From: a virus | DNA length: 25,340 bases | Direction: 5' to 3' (one strand) | IMG/VR virus record: IMGVR_UViG_3300044858_000695 | Span: 1-25,340 of that record | Shown: positions 1 through 6,239 of the stretch, piece after piece | How positions within the stretch are numbered: the stretch's first letter is position 1 | How the letters are laid out: each line of letters starts with the position of its first letter | Program-made: the position numbers and the translations under genes | Notes under the pieces: generated by a model | What the model was told of the DNA's origin: nothing | The model's input: only the letters and a program-made list of their open reading frames with translations | The model's database searches: none

Positions 1-164
1 GCTTTTGCTGCAGCTTTTGCTGCAGTTGCTGCTGCGCGAGCTGCTTCTTGTACTGCCCATGCAGCCCTATCTGCTTCCATTTGAGCAACTTCTGTATCAG
101 TTAACTCAACTACTGTCTCTTCACCAGTTTCGCAGTTGATTATTAGTTTTGATGGTTTTGTCAT
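1..164 (-). CDS. Ala-rich small tail-region protein, C-terminus cut by window edge
   Basis: The frame starts at ATG 164-162, behind an AGGAGAAACC Shine-Dalgarno sequence, and stays open to the window edge (54 codons visible). The N-terminal half has alternating strand character with the segments LIINCETGE and ELTDTEVAQ; the visible C-terminal half becomes an Ala/Lys-rich helix (AARAAATAAKAAAKA). Short proteins of this design, an acidic start followed by an EADRAAW-type helix, are common just behind phage tail-fibre genes, and some are called fibre-assembly or minor tail proteins. The position directly after three fibre-like genes supports a tail-associated role. Function is not established from sequence. 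Confidence 0.7.
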   Translation of the reverse strand, partial: MTKPSKLIINCETGEETVVELTDTEVAQMEADRAAWAVQEAARAAATAAKAAAK

Positions 165-173
165 TGGTTTCTC

Positions 174-698
174 CTATGCTGTGTATTTAATACCGTAAAG
201 TGAAATTATAGTTCCTACTGCAATGTTGTCAGAAATTCCACCAAAAAAATCTAAAGATGTAACTGCTGAGGTGTTTTTCCAAGTGGCTGCCCATAAATCT
301 AATTGCCAAGCAGCACCAGTATCACTTGGGTATCCGCTATCGCCAATAATGTCTTTCCAATAACTTGTGTTTCTATATTGTGGCAAGTAGTACCAACCAA
401 CATTAAAAGCATTGGCAGATCCATTAGCTGATAAACATTGGCTAAACATTGCTGTATATCCACTACTATTTTCATATCCACCAACACCCCCATCATATGC
501 ATACATTTGCTTGTAAACATAATTAGTTCCGCTGTCATTATTTAGCCTGAACAAAATTGTATCTGATGTTGCGTTTCTTGTTGTTCGTGCAGAAATGTGG
601 AAACACAGATCATCGTATGTAGTAGGCAAATTGGTAAATGAAACATTTGAAGCTGTAGATATAATTTTGCTCTCAATAAGATCAAATGTATTAGCCAT
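174..698 (-). CDS. Tail/fibre-like structural protein, paralogue 3 of 3
   Basis: 174 aa. Third and last of three tandem paralogues (with 698..1237 and 1241..1840). Shared signatures are a near-N-terminal strand region (FTNLPTTYDDLCFHISAR), a central FRLNNDSGTNY motif matching LRFNNDTGSNY and IQFNGDTGTNY in the others, a K-N/K-S-T-S-A-x-T/S-S turn before the C terminus, and a closing SLYGIKY matching AIWGIK and ALYGIK. Composition suggests an all-beta domain. The start codon overlaps the upstream stop (TAATG), so translation is probably coupled. I infer a virion-surface or receptor-binding role from position beside the long fibre and from duplication; no named family can be assigned securely. 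Confidence 0.72.
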   Translation of the reverse strand: MANTFDLIESKIISTASNVSFTNLPTTYDDLCFHISARTTRNATSDTILFRLNNDSGTNYVYKQMYAYDGGVGGYENSSGYTAMFSQCLSANGSANAFNVGWYYLPQYRNTSYWKDIIGDSGYPSDTGAAWQLDLWAATWKNTSAVTSLDFFGGISDNIAVGTIISLYGIKYTA

Positions 699-1237
699 TA
701 TGAACCCGCCTTTATTCCCCAGATAGCAATCTTAGTTCCTGCTACGACTCTGTTGCCAGATCCACCACTTGTTCTAATTTGAATACTGGTAATTGCTGAT
801 GTGCTTTTCCATATTCCAGTATTAAATTCTGCGGAACTATTAGACTTTCTAGCTTTTATTTGAACTTGCTTGTAAAGATTAGTATTTCTATATTGATGAA
901 TATCAATATAAAAAGTTGTTGGAGTTGATTGCGATGTGCTTCCTGGTGCTATGTACCAAGCTGTTGCAATGCTATCGCCGCTATATTCTTCCGAACTGTC
1001 AAAACCTGTACCAGCGGCTGATACGTTTCTAGCCCATTGAAAGTTTCCGCCATAGTTACTTCCTGTGTCGTTGTTAAATCTTAAACGCAACCCATTGGTA
1101 TCTGCTGTTTCTTCAAATGGAAATATATACATTACAAGATCTGTGTAGTCTGTAAATGAAGATATATCAATACTGACTTCAGTTACTGTTGATGTTGTAG
1201 TGATTGTGTATAACGGAGTGAATGTACTTGTTGGCAT
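698..1237 (-). CDS. Tail/fibre-like structural protein, paralogue 2 of 3
   Basis: 179 aa, with the same architecture as its neighbours: an SSFTDYTDLVMYIFPF strand block, LRLRFNNDTGSNYGG in the middle, WKSTSAITSIQIRTSGG near the end and a terminal IAIWGIK. The last codons (GGA ATA AAG GCG GGT) also supply the purine-rich ribosome binding site of the next paralogue, whose ATG overlaps this gene's TAA. This gene's own ribosome site is AAGGGGTAAACA-ATG, made from the GIKG codons of the gene upstream. Likely a surface-exposed beta-rich tail protein; exact role unknown. Confidence 0.72.
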   Translation of the reverse strand: MPTSTFTPLYTITTTSTVTEVSIDISSFTDYTDLVMYIFPFEETADTNGLRLRFNNDTGSNYGGNFQWARNVSAAGTGFDSSEEYSGDSIATAWYIAPGSTSQSTPTTFYIDIHQYRNTNLYKQVQIKARKSNSSAEFNTGIWKSTSAITSIQIRTSGGSGNRVVAGTKIAIWGIKAGS

Positions 1238-1240
1238 TGT

Positions 1241-1840
1241 TTACCCCTTAATTCCATAAAGAGCAAATTTTGAATTTGCCCCAATGTTTCCGTTTGAACA
1301 AAAGAATTTAATTGAAGATATTGCAGATCCTGTAGTGGCATAAATTCCAGTATTTATTTCACCATGATTTCCGCCAGTATTGTTGTCTTTGACTCTACCT
1401 TCAGTTGACCAGTAAGTAATCTTTTTAGTTGTTGATGTATAGTCTGGAATTCTTAAAACAAATACTGTTCCACCATATGTTTCTGCTGGAGATCCTGTAT
1501 ATGCAACCCAACCATGTGTTTGTTTGGTTGTTCCTGAATAATTTCCGCCAGATAAATCATCGCCAGTTCCATAAATATAATGACTTAAATAGTTTGTTCC
1601 AGTATCACCATTAAATTGTATTCTAAGTCCATCACTACCAGAACTGACTGTCGGAACCCAGAATGCTCTTATCTCAAGATGCTTGTATCCTGTAGTTGTG
1701 ATTGATGTAAATTCAATAGATGATGTGCTTGAAGATACTGTTGTATCTGCCAAAGCCCAGTAAGCATTAGTTTCTGTTGGACCAGCAATGGCTGTGCTAA
1801 ACCCAAATCCCTTTGCAGATTGCGTTGTAAGCAACGGCAT
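1241..1840 (-). CDS. Tail/fibre-like structural protein, paralogue 1 of 3
   Basis: 199 aa. First of the three tandem paralogues; it has an extra N-terminal stretch of about 25 residues (QSAKGFGFSTAIAGP). It then has SIEFTSITTTGYKHLEIRAF, the family motif IQFNGDTGTNYLSHYIYG, TGSAISSIKFF and a terminal ALYGIKG. The ATG follows an AGGGGG tract located just after the stop of the upstream fibre gene. The family resemblance is visible by eye but identity is low outside the motifs, suggesting old duplication followed by divergence. Inferred to be a tail or fibre accessory protein. Confidence 0.72.
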   Translation of the reverse strand: MPLLTTQSAKGFGFSTAIAGPTETNAYWALADTTVSSSTSSIEFTSITTTGYKHLEIRAFWVPTVSSGSDGLRIQFNGDTGTNYLSHYIYGTGDDLSGGNYSGTTKQTHGWVAYTGSPAETYGGTVFVLRIPDYTSTTKKITYWSTEGRVKDNNTGGNHGEINTGIYATTGSAISSIKFFCSNGNIGANSKFALYGIKG

Positions 1841-1852
1841 GACTACCCCCTA

Positions 1853-2419
1853 TTAAGCAAACTTAGTTTGCGATGCTAATACTGTAAATGTTGCAGATGC
1901 TGTCTTAATAATTGTAAATACATAAGCATCAATAGATGATGCGTTACCAGCAGCTACCGCTGTACCACCCTGCCACTTTGGAGTGACTGATGTTCCATCA
2001 ATCTGAATTGTGCTTGGGTAGTAAGCAGTTGCACCGTTGGTGTTAAGCCATACAAGTGTAAGTGTGTCTCCTACTGGCAGTGCTGTGTTCAGAGATACAG
2101 TGCTACTGTATCTAAAGTTAAGTGTGTGGTTAGCTGTTGCATTGGATGTGTAGTACCAGATCGATGCTGTACCAAATTCAAAGTTGATAGTTCCAGTTGC
2201 AGCAGAAGCCACAACATTTATATCTTCTTCGATTCCTCTGATAGTTGTATCAGCAAGTGTTCCACCTGCTGCACGAGCTAGAGGGAATCCACCTGCTGTG
2301 GATCCATCATGTACTACTACTGTGTCCTTATCAGTATCTACTGTCAATTCGCCCAGTAGCCCTGTAAAGGATGCGTGTTGTGCCGTAGTTCCTCTACGGC
2401 GTTGGAATGCGAATGGCAT
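1853..2419 (-). CDS. Fibre protein with Mtd-N-like amino-terminal domain
   Basis: 188 aa from ATG 2419. The start MPFAFQRRRGTTAQHAS followed by LLGELTVDTDKDTVVVHDGST is the classic 'RRGTxxxW...GELgvdtD...v.vhDG' pattern found at the head of many phage tail fibres and related to the major tropism determinant N-terminal domain. The remainder (INFEFGTASIWYYT, TLVWLNTNGATAYYP, IQIDGTSVTPKWQGG) is predicted beta-rich and ends in FTVLASQTKFA. A TTG five codons upstream would lengthen the protein, but the ATG forms a TAATG overlap with the preceding fibre gene, so I chose it. Likely part of the receptor-binding tip or a fibre collar; the domain match is from pattern recognition only. Confidence 0.75.
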   Translation of the reverse strand: MPFAFQRRRGTTAQHASFTGLLGELTVDTDKDTVVVHDGSTAGGFPLARAAGGTLADTTIRGIEEDINVVASAATGTINFEFGTASIWYYTSNATANHTLNFRYSSTVSLNTALPVGDTLTLVWLNTNGATAYYPSTIQIDGTSVTPKWQGGTAVAAGNASSIDAYVFTIIKTASATFTVLASQTKFA

Positions 2420-4038
2420 TAGATCGTTCCCCAATCTGATAAGGAAGCCCAGTTAGCTGAGGTTCCGTTGTTTGTTAAGAAATAACCACTTACACCAGAA
2501 GTTATAGTTGGTATATAACTTGCTGCCGTAGTGGCACTTGCTGCAGCACTAGATGCAGAAGTTGCTGCAGAAGACGCTGATGTCGCAGCCGAAGTCTGCG
2601 ATGTTAAAGCACTCGATGCTGATGTTGCAGCCGAGTTTGCGCTGGTTAATGCATTGCTTGCATTGACGCCAGATGATCCAGCTGATGTAGCAGCGGAAGA
2701 TGCTGACGTTGCTGCAGCTGATTGTGATGCAGCAGAACTAGTTGCACTAGTTGCTGCATCGGTGGCTGATACGCCAGCAGATCCAGCACTAGTAGCAGCA
2801 GATGATGCGCTAGTCGCAGCGGACGCTTGTGATGTTGCAGCACTAGAGGCAGATGTAGCAGCTTGGGCTGCAGATGTTACTGCGGTGGCTGCCGATGTAG
2901 TTGCTGTTGCTGCGGAAGCGGAAGCAGTTGATGCAGATGACCCAGCGGAAGTTGCAGAAGTTAATGCACTTGATGCACTGGTTGCTGCAGAGCTAGCCGA
3001 TGCGCTTGCATTAGCTTCAAGAGATGATAAAGAAATCCATGTTCCAGTTGAGTTGTCGGCAGATGTAATATCCCCCATGTCTCGAACAAGACCAGATGCA
3101 ACTTGACCAGCAACAGATGACGCAGACCCAGCAGCAGATGATGCTGATGTTCCTGCAGATGTTGCGCTAGTGGCTGCTGAGTTGGCTGATGTGAGAGCAG
3201 CCGATGCAGACGTTGCTGCACTGGTTGCGCTTGTCGCTGCAGATGTAGCAGACGTTGCAGCCGATGTTGCGAAAGTAGATGCACTAGATGCTGAAGTAGC
3301 TGCTGCTGTGGCAGAGGCTGCAGAAGATGTAGCACTGGTTGCTGCTGCGGTTGCACTGGCTGCTGCCGATGTTGCTGACGTGGCTGCAGCGGAGGATGCT
3401 GCAGATGCGTTGCTTGCAAAGGTAGATGCACTCGATGCCGAGGTAGCAGCGGAGGTTGCTGAAGTAGCAGCACTTGCTGCACTAGTTGCTGCAGCAGTTG
3501 CACTGCTTGCAGCAGCGGTTGCAGATCCTGCAATACCAGTTACGTATGCTACGTTTGCTGCGTCACCAGATGTTGTTGGTGTTGCTACATTTGTAATTCT
3601 GTAGTTGTTAGCATTGATGATTCCAGCAGCGGTGATGATTGCTGCAGATAAAGTCTTTGTTCCACTCAGGGTTTGTGCGCCACCTGTACCGACAACATCA
3701 CCAGTTACTCCGTGTACGTTTGTGGTTGTAACTTCGTGTTGGCGAGACTCGGTAAAGTCTCGAGCCGATACACCGTGTTCAACGTTAGCACCAAAGGCGT
3801 GTGCCTTAGCACCTGATGAGTCAATGTTACGAGTGATCTGGTAGGCAGAACCTACCAGACTGGTAACTTCAACTACTTCTTCATTAGCTGTATCCTTCTC
3901 AAGAATGAGTGTGTAGGGATACTGTGCTGGAAGATTGCTTGCAGCAGCAAGCGTAAGGCTTGTTGCTGACGAACTGATCGATGCAGCAAGGGTTGTCTTG
4001 GCTGCATTCGAACTATAGTAACGTGCTGGAGTTGTCAT
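2419..4038 (-). CDS. Long Ala/Ser/Thr-repeat tail fibre protein
   Basis: 539 aa. Residues 17-95 form a beta domain (SLTLAAASNLPAQYPYTLIL, EEVVEVTS, YQITRNID, AHAFGANVEHG) that recurs in the adaptor encoded just upstream. Residues 118-168 carry TLSGTKTLSAA and the common fibre motif RITNVATPTTSGDAANVAYV. From about 170 to 505 the chain is almost only Ala, Ser and Thr in register (AATSASSA-type units), broken once near 310-340 by GLVRDMGDITSADNSTGTW. The end, YFLTNNGTSANWASL, is a typical fibre C-terminal cap. Such repeats build long trimeric shafts. Likely role: host-contact fibre. Its stop overlaps the next ATG (TAATG). The repeat tract opens long false frames on the opposite strand. Confidence 0.85.
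   Translation of the reverse strand: MTTPARYYSSNAAKTTLAASISSSATSLTLAAASNLPAQYPYTLILEKDTANEEVVEVTSLVGSAYQITRNIDSSGAKAHAFGANVEHGVSARDFTESRQHEVTTTNVHGVTGDVVGTGGAQTLSGTKTLSAAIITAAGIINANNYRITNVATPTTSGDAANVAYVTGIAGSATAAASSATAAATSAASAATSATSAATSASSASTFASNASAASSAAATSATSAAASATAAATSATSSAASATAAATSASSASTFATSAATSATSAATSATSAATSASAALTSANSAATSATSAGTSASSAAGSASSVAGQVASGLVRDMGDITSADNSTGTWISLSSLEANASASASSAATSASSALTSATSAGSSASTASASAATATTSAATAVTSAAQAATSASSAATSQASAATSASSAATSAGSAGVSATDAATSATSSAASQSAAATSASSAATSAGSSGVNASNALTSANSAATSASSALTSQTSAATSASSAATSASSAAASATTAASYIPTITSGVSGYFLTNNGTSANWASLSDWGTI
2524..3531 (-). repeat. Degenerate Ala/Ser/Thr codon repeat tract in the fibre gene
   Basis: About 1 kb of degenerate short repeats, on the plus strand dominated by gttgctgcag, gatgttgcag and gcactagatg variants, which code for AATSASSA-like units on the minus strand. 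It is interrupted near 3010-3110 by the unique segment coding for the MGDITSADNSTG region. Such tracts are prone to length change by recombination or slippage. Confidence 0.85.
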
Positions 4039-4041
4039 TCA

Positions 4042-4941
4042 TCACCTCTGGTACTGGATTGTGTTGAGGAAGTTTGCTTGCGCTTTTGCAGTTTCTTCTG
4101 CTAGTCGTACTGAGTAAAGCTGGAAAAGATATTTAGCAGTGGTGGTAGATGCACCAGCAGATACTGGTTGATCTAATGCGTCTGCTGAAACAGATGTGGC
4201 AATTACCTTGCCTGGGTCTACTGTTGAAAGTAGTCGATACATAGCACCAAAGCGAACAACATCTTCGCATGAGTTTGGCAATCCACTAACAGTCAACTGC
4301 TGGTTGTCTGTAATCGTTGTAGGGAATGCTGTGTATTGAATGTTAACACGAGCACCAGCCATAGGTGCTTCGTTGAGAACAATGGCTTGACCGTACGTAT
4401 TGGTATCTTCATCATAGTAGTTCGTGTCAATACGCCATCTTTTAACAAGAGCCCATACACCAGTTGAATCTGGTAGTTCCCAGGAAACTCCAGTGATATC
4501 TTCCAATTCGCTTGGCAATGAGTATGCATATTGAGAACCTGTAAAATCAAAATTTGTTTGCTTAATAACAGGGAAGTTCATTCCCTTGATTGTTTCAAGA
4601 ATTGCTCGCTTGACTTGAGTCCTTGGAAATAAAGGATTGTTTCTTATGACAGAGCCAGATACGTGGCTAGTTGCTGTAGTTCCACGCCATCCACGACCAA
4701 CAGTATTAGCTGCAGTTCCGAGGATTTGAAGAGTACCGCTTGCTGCAATAGACTTCTTTACATATAGAAGTTCATCGTCGATCTCAACAATACCCTTGCT
4801 GATAGCAGATGCATCATCTACCGCAATAGATAATTCATTGGCAGCAACAACGTTTAGGGCAATCGTGACTGATTCCTGGTTGCGAACATAACCATTGATC
4901 TCACCAAGCGTTTGTTCTGTTAATTCATTTAACGTAGCCAT
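4042..4941 (-). CDS. Putative head-tail adaptor (connector) protein with inserted beta domain
   Basis: 299 aa. The N-terminal helix (TLNELTEQTLGEINGYV) leads into a beta domain at about 28-106 (NELSIAVDDASAI, IVEIDDELLYV, GRGWRGTTATSHVSGSVI) of the same type as in the neighbouring fibre. After that comes RTQVKRAILETIKGMNFPV, QYAYSLPSELEDITGVSWEL, a central beta part and a long C-terminal helix (YLFQLYSVRLAEETAKAQAN). The helical bundle plus 'Y-x-LP-x-x-x-x-I' pattern resembles podovirus tail-adaptor proteins (P22 gp4/T7 gp11-like), and its place between capsid and fibre genes fits. Family assignment is inference. The ATG overlaps the preceding TAA (TAATG). Confidence 0.6.
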   Translation of the reverse strand: MATLNELTEQTLGEINGYVRNQESVTIALNVVAANELSIAVDDASAISKGIVEIDDELLYVKKSIAASGTLQILGTAANTVGRGWRGTTATSHVSGSVIRNNPLFPRTQVKRAILETIKGMNFPVIKQTNFDFTGSQYAYSLPSELEDITGVSWELPDSTGVWALVKRWRIDTNYYDEDTNTYGQAIVLNEAPMAGARVNIQYTAFPTTITDNQQLTVSGLPNSCEDVVRFGAMYRLLSTVDPGKVIATSVSADALDQPVSAGASTTTAKYLFQLYSVRLAEETAKAQANFLNTIQYQR

Positions 4942-5183
4942 TATGCTTGTAACGCCTTTCCTGCCTTATCAGACATGCGGACAGCTTTATTGATATCCTT
5001 CATCTGTGTTGATGCTGGCTGAATGCCAGCCTTCCTTGCGTTTCTATATGCATCAAGCTCTTTGTTTGCAAGCTTGTTTGCTGCACTAGCCAAAGGATCT
5101 GTAATACTAAAATTGGCAGCCTTGGCACATTCACCCCAGTTAGCGTGGTCTTGTGTCTTGCAACCTGATCTACAGTTACTCAT
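4941..5183 (-). CDS. Small Cys-containing conserved phage protein
   Basis: 80 aa from ATG 5183. The start MSNCRSGCKTQDHANWGEC has three cysteines and one histidine in a compact N-terminal knot, followed by a charged helical region (ASAANKLANKELDAYRNAR) and AGIQP. The C-x3-C-x10-C pattern at the head of a short protein in the capsid-to-tail gene cluster is one I associate with actinobacteriophage-like genomes, but I cannot name a function; metal binding is possible. An ATG six codons upstream exists, but the inner one gives an ATGAGTAA 8-nt overlap with the previous gene and starts exactly at the Cys motif. Its stop overlaps the adaptor start. Confidence 0.68.
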   Translation of the reverse strand: MSNCRSGCKTQDHANWGECAKAANFSITDPLASAANKLANKELDAYRNARKAGIQPASTQMKDINKAVRMSDKAGKALQA

Positions 5184-5430
5184 CGAAAATGTAATCTCCA
5201 TATCCTGCTGCCGTTAGTTCTGCTGCTTCTGCATCTGTTATGACATTGTCATAACCACCGCGTAATACGCGGTCATATGTTGCTAGGTCTGGATCGTATG
5301 GAACAACCATTGTTTTCCAAACGCCATTGACTTTAGCCACTGTCTTACCAATGGGATAAGAAACAAACCAAAGGTCGTACTCACGACCTGGTCTGTACTT
5401 ATATGTTGGTCCACGAAATATCTTCGACAT
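5176..5430 (-). CDS. Hypothetical small virion-module protein
   Basis: 84 aa from ATG 5430, which overlaps the upstream TAA (TAATG); a start two codons earlier lacks this arrangement. Recognisable pieces are FRGPTYKYRPGREYDLWFVSYPIG, VWKTMVVPYDP and a C-terminal DVITDAEAAEL-like acidic end (TDAEAAELTAAGYGDYIFDE). Tyr/Pro-rich with strong beta propensity in the first 50 residues. No family recognised; the position between capsid and adaptor suggests a completion or minor structural protein. Confidence 0.65.
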   Translation of the reverse strand: MSKIFRGPTYKYRPGREYDLWFVSYPIGKTVAKVNGVWKTMVVPYDPDLATYDRVLRGGYDNVITDAEAAELTAAGYGDYIFDE

Positions 5431-5705
5431 TACCACTTCACCTTGTCTGCCCAGTAGGCTGCTGACATAACACCTTTAGATATATTCTTTGAATGTCTAG
5501 CCTTAAATGATTGACGTCGCTGACGATACTTCTTTGTTTCACCAGATTTCTGCGGTGAACCAGAGACACCTTGCTGACCAAAACGAATAGTCTTTACTTG
5601 TGAGCCAGATTTGGCTACAACAACATGTGACTTCTTTGGGTGATTCGGTGTAGCCTTTGGCTTATTAAAGCCAGATACACCTGCTCGCTTTAGTCTTGGG
5701 TCCAT
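5430..5705 (-). CDS. Basic conserved phage protein, DNA-interacting type
   Basis: 91 aa, strongly basic (Lys/Arg scattered along the whole chain). It reads RLKRAGVSGFNKPKATP, then SHVVVAKSGSQVKTIRFGQQGV, and ends RRQSFKARHSKNISKGVMSAAYWADKVKW. The motif chain 'KTIRFGQQGV...RRxSFKARH...SAAYWAxKVKW' is one I recognise from many aquatic phage genomes and viral contigs as a short conserved protein of unknown role. The charge suggests contact with nucleic acid or the capsid interior. It follows the 52-aa basic gene with no gap (TAAATG). Confidence 0.72.
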   Translation of the reverse strand: MDPRLKRAGVSGFNKPKATPNHPKKSHVVVAKSGSQVKTIRFGQQGVSGSPQKSGETKKYRQRRQSFKARHSKNISKGVMSAAYWADKVKW

Positions 5706-5864
5706 TTACTTCTTCTTTGCTGCTCTCATGTTGTCAACTAGGTTTGGATATGGTCGTCCAGCAGCTTTGGCTGCAGCCTTAGCACTTGCCTTTTGGGCAG
5801 ATGTCAAAGGCTTAGAAACTTTCTTTGGGTTTGGTTTATCCCAAACTTGTTTCTTCTTTGGCAT
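5706..5864 (-). CDS. 52-aa lysine-rich small phage protein
   Basis: Small gene read directly from the sequence: ATG 5864, TAA 5708-5706. The product starts MPKKKQVWDKPNPKKVSKPL, continues with an Ala/Lys helix (TSAQKASAKAAAKAAGRP) and ends YPNLVDNMRAAKKK. Both ends are coupled: its ATG overlaps the TAA of the 43-aa gene upstream (TAATG), and its TAA touches the next ATG. The motif GRPYPNLVDN followed by a basic tail is familiar from short phage proteins near capsid genes. Function unknown; possibly DNA- or capsid-associated. Confidence 0.75.
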   Translation of the reverse strand: MPKKKQVWDKPNPKKVSKPLTSAQKASAKAAAKAAGRPYPNLVDNMRAAKKK

Positions 5865-5995
5865 TACTTCTTCTTTGCCTTCTTAACAGTAGGCTTCTTA
5901 ACAGCCATCTTCTTTCCAGTCTTCATTGCTTCCATCTTTGCCATTGCCATACCCTTTGGGGTGTATGCAAATTCTTTCTTTCCAACTTTAGGCAT
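5864..5995 (-). CDS. 43-aa lysine-rich small phage protein
   Basis: ATG 5995, TAA 5866-5864. The product starts MPKVGKKEFAYTPKGMAMAK and ends with a Lys-rich tail (MAVKKPTVKKAKKK). The opening 'MPKVGKKxFxYTxKG' is a recurring phage small-protein pattern. The ATG lies inside the end of the acidic 67-aa gene (8-nt overlap ATGCCTAA), and its stop overlaps the next start. Very basic next to a very acidic neighbour, so the two might pair; that is inference. Confidence 0.75.
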   Translation of the reverse strand: MPKVGKKEFAYTPKGMAMAKMEAMKTGKKMAVKKPTVKKAKKK

Positions 5996-6191
5996 CTTCA
6001 TCCTCTTCTTCGTAATCATCCATGTCATTCATTGACATTGGTGCGGGAAATTCCCACTCTGGTAATTGGCGTAGCAATAAATCCCAAGCTTCACCATCTG
6101 TAAAACCAGCGTCAATAAACGCCTTGTACATTTCATGTGCTTCGAAAGCGTATGCTTGAAGCGGTGTGATTAGGTTTAGTTCTTCGCTCAT
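5988..6191 (-). CDS. Acidic 67-aa protein downstream of the capsid gene
   Basis: 67 aa, ATG 6191 with AAGGA located 4-5 nt upstream. Mostly helical (LITPLQAYAFEAHEMYKAFI) with a DAGFTDGEAWDLLLRQLPEW segment that resembles a small helix-turn-helix-like or chaperone-like bundle, and a highly acidic tail (NDMDDYEEEDEDA). It is the first gene after the capsid hairpin. No function recognised. The acidic tail and the adjacent very basic small proteins suggest an interaction, but nothing proves it. Confidence 0.7.
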   Translation of the reverse strand: MSEELNLITPLQAYAFEAHEMYKAFIDAGFTDGEAWDLLLRQLPEWEFPAPMSMNDMDDYEEEDEDA

Positions 6192-6206
6192 AGTTTCCTT
6201 AAAGTA

Positions 6207-6232
6207 GGAAGGGGCAGTTGCCTGCCCCTTCC
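6207..6232 (-). terminator. Perfect 11-bp hairpin with GCAA tetraloop after the capsid gene
   Basis: On the transcribed strand the stem GGAAGGGGCAG pairs perfectly with CTGCCCCTTCC around a GCAA (GNRA) loop. It lies 8 nt after the capsid stop and 16 nt before the next ATG. No U-run follows (TACTTTAAGG), so full termination is unlikely; partial termination or protection of the capsid message from 3' decay fits better. Confidence 0.6.
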
Positions 6233-6239
6233 CGCCAAA

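Noticed and set aside
1846-1873. Minus-strand hairpin GCAAAC/GTTTGC followed by TTAATAGGGGG, resembling leader elements A and B
   Set aside because: The hairpin is the coding end of the fibre gene and the G-tract is the next gene's ribosome site; there is no AAATC hairpin, so coincidence is likely.
2420-2434. TTG start for the Mtd-N-like protein
   Set aside because: The ATG at 2419 gives a TAATG overlap and starts exactly at the conserved PFxFxRRRGT motif.
2531-3604. Two long plus-strand open frames (191 and 144 codons) rich in Ala, Val and Asp
   Set aside because: They are the opposite-strand reading of the fibre's Ala/Ser/Thr repeats, with no ribosome sites and low-complexity products.
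5793-6103. Plus-strand hydrophobic open frames that look like membrane proteins
   Set aside because: They are the complement of Lys-rich minus-strand genes (AAG read backwards gives CTT), which creates false Phe/Leu-rich frames.
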